Program-made: the position numbers and the translations under genes
Source: Pelomonas sp. SE-A7
Lineage (GTDB): Bacteria > Pseudomonadota > Gammaproteobacteria > Burkholderiales > Burkholderiaceae_C
DNA length: 64,000 bases
Assembly: GCF_030345705.1 (NCBI RefSeq)
Contig: NZ_JAUASW010000001.1
Coordinates: 1,178,001-1,242,000, forward strand
Reading direction: 5' to 3'
In this document: positions 58,434 through 64,000 of the stretch, one piece after another
Layout: every line of letters begins with the position of its first letter
How positions within the stretch are numbered: the stretch's first letter is position 1
Notes under the pieces: generated by a model
The model's input: only the letters and a program-made list of their open reading frames with translations
The model's database searches: none
Told to the model about the DNA's origin: nothing

Positions 58434-58847
58434 TCACTTCAAATGGTCCGGGCCGAAGCTGAACGGCAGCAGTTCGGCCAAGGTCCATTGCTGCTTGATG
58501 CCGCTGGCATCACCGGCGATCACCAGCAGGTCGTCGCCGGCGAATTCGCGCATCTTCTGGCGGCAGCCGCCGCAGGGCGTCAGGACGTCGGGGCCGGGGC
58601 CGCTGACCAGCACCGCGCGGGCGCGGCGGCCGCCAGCCATCACCATCGCACCCAGGGCCGTGGCTTCGGCACACCAGCCTTGAGGATAGGCGGCGTTCTC
58701 TATGTTCGCACCCAGGTGGATGCGGCCCTGCTCGTCCAGCACGGCCGCACCGACCGCGAACTTGGAATAGGGCGAATGGGACCGCTGGCGCGCAGCCAGG
58801 GACGCTGCCAGCAGTTGCTGCAGCAGTTCGTCGGACAGCTTGGTCAT
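58434..58847 (-). CDS. cdd: cytidine deaminase
   Basis: 137 residues, the homotetrameric size. Zinc and catalytic motif WCAEATALGAMV (Cys-Ala-Glu) and PCGGCRQKMREF. It turns cytidine and deoxycytidine into uridine and deoxyuridine, which DeoA can use. Its ATG overlaps the permease stop by 1 nt (TGATG). Confidence 0.95.
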   Translation of the reverse strand: MTKLSDELLQQLLAASLAARQRSHSPYSKFAVGAAVLDEQGRIHLGANIENAAYPQGWCAEATALGAMVMAGGRRARAVLVSGPGPDVLTPCGGCRQKMREFAGDDLLVIAGDASGIKQQWTLAELLPFSFGPDHLK

Positions 58848-59827
58848 CAGCGTTCTTTCACATACGGCCGGCCCAGCGCCTTGGGCGCCAGGGCCTGGCC
58901 AATGAAGCCGGCCAGCAGGATCACGGTCAGCAGGTAGGGCAGCGCCTGGATCAGCTGCACCGGCACCTCGCCCACGCCTGGCAAGGCCACGCCCTGCAGG
59001 CGGATGGCCAGTGCGTCCAGAAAGCCGAACAGCAGGCAGGCGAACATGGTCGGCAGCGGCTTCCACTTGCCGAAGATCATCGCGGCCAGCGCGATGAAGC
59101 CGCGGCCCGCCGTCATGTTCGGCGAGAACGAAGCGTTCTGCGCCAGCACCAGGTAGGTGCCGGCCAGGCCGCACAGCAGGCCGTTGATCATCAGCGCGGC
59201 GTAACGAAGACGGGTCACCGACACGCCGGCCGCATCCACCATGGCCGGGTTCTCGCCGACGGCGCGCAGCCGCAGGCCCGGCTTGGTACGCATCAGGAAG
59301 AACCAGACGCCGGCCACGCCGGCAAAGGCCAGGTAGACCAGGATGTTGTGGCTCAGGAGGCCATGGCCGACGATGGCGCCCAGCCAGGATCCGAGCGCAT
59401 CGGCGGCACCGGAAGGCTCACTCCAGGCCGGGATCAGGCCGGTCATGCGCACGTCGGCGTCGACCGGCGGCGTCTGGCCGCCCTGCTTGAACCAGGCGAT
59501 GCCCAGCACCACGGTCAGGCCGGCGGCCACCATGTTCAGGGCCACGCCGGACACGACCTGGTCGCCACGGTGCGTGACGCAGGCAAAGCCATGGACCAGC
59601 GAGAAGGCACAGGCCACGGCAATGGCGGCGAGCAGGCCGAGCGCGGTCGAATGGGTGACGGAAGCCGTGGCCGCAGCGGCGAAGGCGGCCGCGAGCATCT
59701 TGCCTTCCAGGCCGATGTCGATCACGCCAGAGCGCTCCGACACCAGGCCGGCCAGCGCGCACAGCAGCAGCGGCGTCGTGACCCGCAAGGTCGAGCCCAG
59801 CATGGAGCCGATCAGCAACTCATCCAC
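58847..59827 (-). CDS. nucleoside ABC transporter permease 2 (YufQ/NupQ type)
   Basis: 326 residues with about 8-9 hydrophobic segments of the BPD_transp_2 family: LRVTTPLLLCALAGLVSERSGVIDIGLEGKML at the start and GRGFIALAAMIFGKW in the middle. It pairs with the other permease to form the membrane channel of a BMP-type nucleoside importer. The start overlaps the preceding gene by 8 nt. Confidence 0.93.
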   Translation of the reverse strand: MDELLIGSMLGSTLRVTTPLLLCALAGLVSERSGVIDIGLEGKMLAAAFAAAATASVTHSTALGLLAAIAVACAFSLVHGFACVTHRGDQVVSGVALNMVAAGLTVVLGIAWFKQGGQTPPVDADVRMTGLIPAWSEPSGAADALGSWLGAIVGHGLLSHNILVYLAFAGVAGVWFFLMRTKPGLRLRAVGENPAMVDAAGVSVTRLRYAALMINGLLCGLAGTYLVLAQNASFSPNMTAGRGFIALAAMIFGKWKPLPTMFACLLFGFLDALAIRLQGVALPGVGEVPVQLIQALPYLLTVILLAGFIGQALAPKALGRPYVKER

Positions 59828-60950
59828 GGACGGCCTCCTTGTGGTTCTTGCTCTTCAGGGCCGCATACAGCTTGGCGAACATCGGCGCACTGACGGCCGC
59901 CATCGCGCCAGCGAACAGCACGATCAGGCCTTGGGCCGTGACCACCATCTCGCGGCTGAAGCCGGGCATCTCGAAGGCCACCTCGACACCGCCCTGGTAG
60001 AGCACGCCGAACAGCAGCGAGGCCAGCACGATGCCCACCGGATGGTTGCGGCCCATCAGGGCCACGGCGATGCCGGTGAAGCCGGCACCGGCGACGAAGT
60101 CCAGCGTCAGCTTGCCCTGCACGCCCGAGATCTCATTGACCCCGACCATGCCGGCCAGCGCGCCCGACAGGCCCATGGCGATCAACACCTGCATGCGCGG
60201 CTTGATGCCGGCGTAATGCGCGGCGCGCGGCGCGCTGCCGACTGCACGCAAGGCGTAGCCGGCACGGCTGCGCCACAGGAACCAGTAGACGAAGCAGCAG
60301 GCCAGGATGGCCAGCAGCAGGCTGAGATTCAGCGGCGAAGACGGCAGCTCCCAGCCGAACTTGGCGGCCAGTTCGTGCAGCGCCGGCATGCGCGCGGCAT
60401 CGGCGAACTCCGAGCTCTCCACGGCCATGGAACCGGCGGGCCTGAGGTGGTTCACCAGCAGATACACGTTGAGGCTGCTGGCCAGGAAATTGAACATGAT
60501 CGTCGTGATGACGATGTGGCTGCCGCGCCAGGCCTGCAGATAGGCCGGAATGGCCGCCCAGGCCATGCCGAACAGGGCCGCGCCCAGCACCAGCAAGGGC
60601 AGCAGCAGAGGCGCGGGCAACAGCGGGCCAAGAGCCAGCGCCAGCAGCGCCACGCCCAGGCCGCCGAAGGTGGCCTGCCCTTCCCCGCCGATGTTGAACA
60701 GGCCGCCGTAGAAGGCGACCGAGACCGCCAGGCCGGTGAAGATGAAGGTGGTGGCGTAGTACAGCGTGTAGCCTATGCCGCGAGCGCTGCCGAGCGAACC
60801 CTGGACCAGCAGGCTCAGGGCCTGGCTCGGGCTCTGGCCGATCAGCATCACCACAGCGCCGGTGACGGCCAGGGCCACCAGCAGGTTCCACAGCGGCAGC
60901 AGGCCGATGTCTATCCAGCGCGGCAGGACGTAGGCTTGTTGGCTGCTCAT
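59820..60950 (-). CDS. nucleoside ABC transporter permease 1 (YufP/NupP type)
   Basis: 376 residues, BPD_transp_2 family, with the motif FYGGLFNIGGEGQATFGGL and GAGFTGIAVALMGRNHPVG. Helix-rich throughout. Its ATG overlaps the ATPase stop by 4 nt and its stop overlaps the second permease by 8 nt. Confidence 0.93.
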   Translation of the reverse strand: MSSQQAYVLPRWIDIGLLPLWNLLVALAVTGAVVMLIGQSPSQALSLLVQGSLGSARGIGYTLYYATTFIFTGLAVSVAFYGGLFNIGGEGQATFGGLGVALLALALGPLLPAPLLLPLLVLGAALFGMAWAAIPAYLQAWRGSHIVITTIMFNFLASSLNVYLLVNHLRPAGSMAVESSEFADAARMPALHELAAKFGWELPSSPLNLSLLLAILACCFVYWFLWRSRAGYALRAVGSAPRAAHYAGIKPRMQVLIAMGLSGALAGMVGVNEISGVQGKLTLDFVAGAGFTGIAVALMGRNHPVGIVLASLLFGVLYQGGVEVAFEMPGFSREMVVTAQGLIVLFAGAMAAVSAPMFAKLYAALKSKNHKEAVRG

Positions 60951-62524
60951 GCGGAAACGCTCTCGCTAGCCTGGGCTGCCATCAGCAGGCCCAGGGATTT
61001 CTCGTCGCACTGGGCGATGCCCAGCTCACCGGTGATGCGGCCGCCGTTCATGACGACGACGCGGTCGGCCAGGGCCAGGATCTCGTCCAGCTCCGAGCTG
61101 ACCAGCAGCACCGCGCAGCCGGCATCGCGCAGCGCGCGCAGCTGGCCGTGGATGAATTCGATGGCGCCGATGTCGACGCCGCGGGTCGGCTGGCCGACCA
61201 GCAGCACCGTCGGCGCCTGGCCGATCTCGCGGGCCAGGATCAGCTTCTGCTGGTTGCCGCCGGAGAACTTGCTCGAACCGAGGTTCTCGTCGCGCGGACG
61301 CACGTCGAAGCGCTCCTGCATCTGGCGGGTCTGCTTGCGCATGAGGCCGTGGTCCATGCCCCAGCCCAGCGGCGCAGACGCGTACTGTTGCTGGTAGCCC
61401 AGCGCTGCCGTCTCCCAGGCCGGGAAGCTCATCACCATGCCGCAGACATGGCGGTCTTCCGGCACATGGGCCAGCTTGAGTTCGCGCGCCCGGCCCGGCT
61501 CCAGCCACTGCTCGGCCGTGAACTTCTGGCCGCCCAGTTCCAGGCTGCCGCTGTCGGGTACGTGCATGCCGGAGAGCACCTCCAGCAATTCGCTCTGGCC
61601 ATTGCCGGAGACGCCGGCCACGCCGACTATCTCGCCGGCCTTGAGGCTCAGCTCGATGTTGGCCAGCAGGCTCACGCCCTGCTCGCTCTTGAGGTTCAGG
61701 CCGCGCACGGCCAGGCGCTGCTCAGCACCCTCGCTCGCGCCGCTGTCCGGGCGGCCCAGGTTGACCTTGCGGCCCACCATGGCTTCGGCCAGGTCCTCGG
61801 GATCGGTCTCGGCGATGGCGCAGGTCTTGATGACCTGGCCGGCGCGCATCACGGTCACGGCATCGCACAAGGCCATAACTTCCTTGAGCTTGTGCGTGAT
61901 GATGATGATGGTCGTGCCGCGCTCCTTCAGCTTGCGCAGCGTCTCGAACAGCTGCAGCGTCTCTTGCGGCGTCAGCACCGCCGTAGGCTCGTCCAGGATC
62001 AGGATGCGGGCGCCGCGGTACAGGGCCTTGAGAATCTCCAGCCGCTGCAGCTCGCCCACCGGCAACTCGCCGGCCAGCGAATCCAGGCGCACTTGCAGGC
62101 CGGTTTCAAGCATCAGCTTCTGCAGCCCTGCGCGCACCGTCTTCTCGCCCGATTGCAGCCAGAAGCTGGGCTCGGCGCCGAGCATCACGTTGTCCAGGCA
62201 GGACAGCGTATCGACCAGCATGAAGTGCTGGTGGACCATGCCGATGCCCAGGGCGATGGCCTCGTGCGAGTTGGCGATGGCGACCTTGTCGCCGCGCACC
62301 TCGATATGCCCGCCGTCGGCCTGGTAGTAGCCGTACAGGATGGCCATCAGCGTGCTCTTGCCGGCGCCGTTCTCGCCGACGATGCCGTGCACCGTGCCCT
62401 CGGACACGGCCAGGCTCACACCGCGGTTGGCATGGACCGCGCCGAAGCGCTTGTCTATGCCGTGCAGGGCGACGGCCGGTGGCGCGAGATCCATGGAGGC
62501 CGCGCCGCTACTGCTCTGCGTCAT
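60947..62524 (-). CDS. nucleoside ABC transporter ATP-binding protein (YufO/NupO type)
   Basis: 525 residues, two ABC domains in one chain. First: Walker A GENGAGKST near residue 48, signature LPVGELQRLEI, Walker B LILDEPTAVLTP. Second: degenerate Walker A GVSGNGQSE, signature FSGGNQQKLI, GQPTRGVD. The double ATPase with a degenerate second P-loop is typical of RbsA-like and BMP-linked transporters. The start MTQSSSG lies 11 nt past the binding-protein stop. Confidence 0.93.
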   Translation of the reverse strand: MTQSSSGAASMDLAPPAVALHGIDKRFGAVHANRGVSLAVSEGTVHGIVGENGAGKSTLMAILYGYYQADGGHIEVRGDKVAIANSHEAIALGIGMVHQHFMLVDTLSCLDNVMLGAEPSFWLQSGEKTVRAGLQKLMLETGLQVRLDSLAGELPVGELQRLEILKALYRGARILILDEPTAVLTPQETLQLFETLRKLKERGTTIIIITHKLKEVMALCDAVTVMRAGQVIKTCAIAETDPEDLAEAMVGRKVNLGRPDSGASEGAEQRLAVRGLNLKSEQGVSLLANIELSLKAGEIVGVAGVSGNGQSELLEVLSGMHVPDSGSLELGGQKFTAEQWLEPGRARELKLAHVPEDRHVCGMVMSFPAWETAALGYQQQYASAPLGWGMDHGLMRKQTRQMQERFDVRPRDENLGSSKFSGGNQQKLILAREIGQAPTVLLVGQPTRGVDIGAIEFIHGQLRALRDAGCAVLLVSSELDEILALADRVVVMNGGRITGELGIAQCDEKSLGLLMAAQASESVSA

Positions 62525-62535
62525 GCCCGCGTCAA

Positions 62536-63525
62536 TCAGTACTTGCAGGTCGAGGTCGCCATGTAGTCGACCACCTTGATCTTGCCGGCAATGATGTCGG
62601 CCTTGTAGGCATCGACCTTGGCCTTGAGCGCCGGGCTGACCAGCTTGGCGTTGTGCTGGTCCATGGCGTAGTCCACGCCGCCTTCCTTCAGGCCCAGTTC
62701 CTGCACGCCGCCGGTCCAGGCCTTGAGCACGTTGTAGACGGCCACGTCCACGCGCTTGACCATGGAAGTCAGCATGGTGCCGGGCTGCAGGTGGTTCTGG
62801 TTGGAGTCGACGCCTATGGCCAGCTTGCCGGCATCCTTGGCCGCCTGGTAGACGCCGTTGCCGGTGCCGCCGGCCGCGGCGAAGACCACGTCCGAGCCCT
62901 TGGCGAACTGCGCCTTGGCCAGTTCGCCACCACGGGTCGGGTCGTTCCAGGCCGACGAGGTCGTGCCGGTCATGTTGGTGAACACCTCGGCCTTGGGATT
63001 GGCCGCCTTGGCACCCTGCTCGTAGCCGCACTGGAACTTGCGGATCAGCGGGATGTCCATGCCGCCGACGAAGCCGACCTTGCCAGTCTTGCTCGTCAGG
63101 GCCGCCATCACGCCGACCAGGTAGCTGCCCTCGTGCTCCTTGAAAACCACGGACTGCACGTTCTTGCCTTCGACCCGCTCGTCAATGATCACGAACTGGG
63201 TCTTGGGAAAGTCCTTGGCCACCTGCTTCAGCGCCGAGCCCTGGGCGAAGCCGATCGAGATGATGGGATTGGCACCCCGCTCGGCCATGCGGCGGATCGC
63301 CTGCACGCGCTGGGTGTCGTTGCTGATCTCGAACTCGAGATAGTTCTTGCCGGTCTCCTGCTTCCAGCGCTCGACACCGCGGTAGGCCGCCTCGTTGAAC
63401 GACTTGTCGAACTTGCCGCCCATATCAAAGATCACCGCCGGATCGGCCTGGGCCGGCAGACTGGCCAGGGTCGACAGGGCTGCCGCGATCACGCCAAGGC
63501 TGAGCGAGGAAGAAACAGGCTTCAT
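62536..63525 (-). CDS. BMP-family nucleoside-binding protein
   Basis: 329 residues with a signal peptide ending near LPAQA (residue 27) but no lipobox, so it is a soluble periplasmic protein. FDMGGKFDKSFNEAAYRGVERW is the PnrA/BMP nucleoside-binding signature, and AAGGTGNGVYQAAKDAG and GVDSNQNH match the ribose side. First gene of the eight-gene import and salvage operon. ATG at 63525 gives a compact signal peptide. Confidence 0.93.
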   Translation of the reverse strand: MKPVSSSLSLGVIAAALSTLASLPAQADPAVIFDMGGKFDKSFNEAAYRGVERWKQETGKNYLEFEISNDTQRVQAIRRMAERGANPIISIGFAQGSALKQVAKDFPKTQFVIIDERVEGKNVQSVVFKEHEGSYLVGVMAALTSKTGKVGFVGGMDIPLIRKFQCGYEQGAKAANPKAEVFTNMTGTTSSAWNDPTRGGELAKAQFAKGSDVVFAAAGGTGNGVYQAAKDAGKLAIGVDSNQNHLQPGTMLTSMVKRVDVAVYNVLKAWTGGVQELGLKEGGVDYAMDQHNAKLVSPALKAKVDAYKADIIAGKIKVVDYMATSTCKY

Positions 63526-63663
63526 GGAGAGTCCGTTGGGCTGTTGTTGAGGTCGACGCCGACCTGGCGTCTGCCGCTTTATATCGCGCCGTCGGACGGC
63601 ACAAGCGGAGGAGCTGCCGGATTTTAGGAGGGCGCAGTGTACAGGCTGCATGAGGGAAACACT

Positions 63664-63700
63664 AAACGTTTGCGCGCCAGCATTGGCGCGTTTGCGCAAA
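63664..63700. promoter_or_regulatory. candidate operator cluster of the nucleoside operon
   Basis: AAACGTTT (63664-63671, extended as TAAACGTTTGCG) resembles LacI/PurR-type operators with a central CG. TTTGCGCAAA (63691-63700) is a perfect 10-bp palindrome. CGCGCCA and TGGCGCG (63673-63679, 63684-63690) form an inverted repeat between them. A purine- or nucleoside-responsive regulator is inferred; none is encoded in the window. Confidence 0.45.
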
Positions 63701-63789
63701 TTCCAGAGGCCACCATTCAAGCGGCGTTTTTGGGGCACGCGTCGAATGGGATTTGGCGTCACTCGGAACGACCCCCAGCGGCAGGTCAA

Positions 63790-63804
63790 TGAGAATAAAT
63801 CTCG
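63790..63804. promoter_or_regulatory. Fur-box-like sequence before the feoA-like gene
   Basis: TGAGAAT-A-AATCTCG is a 7-1-7 inverted repeat with 5 of 7 pairs, close to the Fur consensus TGATAATnATTATCA and overlapping the likely promoter (-10 TTTAAT at 63805). It lies 35 nt ahead of the ATG. Confidence 0.55.
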
Positions 63805-63838
63805 TTTAATATCACCTCACCCAGCTCGCCTCCAGCCT

Positions 63839-64000
63839 ATGCCCAGCTTGCCACCCCCCACCCTCGATCAAGCCGACATCGGCGCCCCGCTCAGGGTCAG
63901 CAAGGTGCAGGTGCCGGCCGAAGCGCCCGAATGGGGTCCCTGGCTGGAGCAGATCGGTTTTGTGCCTGGCGAACCGGTACGGCTGATGGCTCGCGCAGCC
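63839..64000 (+). CDS. feoA: FeoA-domain protein, N-terminal part
   Basis: 54 codons reach the window edge in an open frame. After a Pro-rich start (MPSLPPPTLDQADIG), the segment LEQIGFVPGEPVRLMARAA matches the FeoA SH3-like fold, where a Gly-Phe-xx-Gly turn precedes a basic strand. FeoA is the small cytoplasmic partner of the FeoB ferrous iron channel. The Fur-box-like site upstream supports iron regulation. Whether feoB follows cannot be seen. Confidence 0.72.
   Translation, partial: MPSLPPPTLDQADIGAPLRVSKVQVPAEAPEWGPWLEQIGFVPGEPVRLMARAA

Larger units (their letters stand above)
63526..63838. promoter_or_regulatory. 313-nt divergent control region, nucleoside operon and feoA-like gene
   Basis: No gene is visible here. 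Leftward, TATAAA at 63583-63578 could be the -10 of the nucleoside operon, giving a leader of about 46 nt. Further up lie two palindromes (63664-63671 and 63691-63700) with an inverted repeat between them. The right end holds a Fur-box-like sequence and a -10-like TTTAAT at 63805-63810. Confidence 0.5.

Overview
The window is a 64 kb stretch of a GC-rich bacterial chromosome with tightly packed genes, frequent 1 to 8 nt overlaps and strong third-position GC. The gene set (dapA followed by bamC, a RoxA-type ribosomal oxygenase, class 2 pyrD, fused coaBC and mnmC, ettA, a CpxRA-like two-component system, a BMP-type nucleoside ABC transporter) points to a Gram-negative betaproteobacterium of the Burkholderiales, probably near Roseateles, Rubrivivax or Leptothrix. 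That placement is inferred from gene content and style, not from an alignment. I see no phage, insertion sequence, CRISPR array, tRNA or rRNA.

Layout. 1-3.4 kb: the first codons of a leftward gene, a small secreted protein, and a leftward Spy/CpxP-like, CpxR-like, CpxA-like operon with a perfect GTAAA-N5-GTAAA box upstream. 3.5-8.5 kb: ettA and two tandem paralogous peptide-type substrate-binding proteins without permeases. 8.5-15.1 kb: a RhlE-type helicase with a hairpin leader, a Tat-exported intradiol dioxygenase, then a beta-CASP nuclease, a stand-alone DUF4010 protein and mnmC in overlap. 15.2-20.7 kb: rpiA with a membrane protein, a carotenoid oxygenase with a DUF2141 partner, a DAHP synthase and pyrD. 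20.9-24.1 kb: a Tat-signal protein coupled to an 847-residue matrixin-like secreted metalloprotease. 24.1-27.4 kb: a YtrA-like GntR regulator with an ABC ATPase and permease. 27.4-33.9 kb: a five-gene leftward run parE, GNAT, lytic transglycosylase, parC, class A beta-lactamase; the last four genes are linked by one-nucleotide TGATG overlaps. 34-42 kb: amidohydrolase, MFS transporter with a 41-residue membrane protein and a methyltransferase, dapA-bamC, and a second large secreted metalloprotease. 42-45 kb: an MBL hydrolase, a tiny Ala/Pro lipoprotein and roxA. 45-52.4 kb: an adaptor, ATPase and MacB-like permease efflux operon that ends in its own sigma-54 activator and sensor kinase, with a -24/-12 promoter at the front. 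52.4-55.4 kb: slyD, dut, coaBC, trmB. 55.4-63.5 kb: an eight-gene nucleoside import and salvage operon (BMP binding protein, ATPase, two permeases, cdd, pnp, deoC, deoA). The right edge holds the start of a feoA-like gene behind a Fur-box-like sequence.

How they work together. Several blocks are self-contained circuits: envelope stress sensing (Cpx-like), a self-regulated sigma-54 efflux pump, a GntR-controlled ABC exporter, and nucleoside import joined to catabolism. The most unusual arrangement is topoisomerase IV transcribed together with a murein lytic transglycosylase and a beta-lactamase. The least understood is the Tat-signal protein translationally coupled to the metzincin protease. 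Many genes have a -10-like hexamer only 6 to 10 nt before the start codon, which suggests leaderless or near-leaderless mRNAs.
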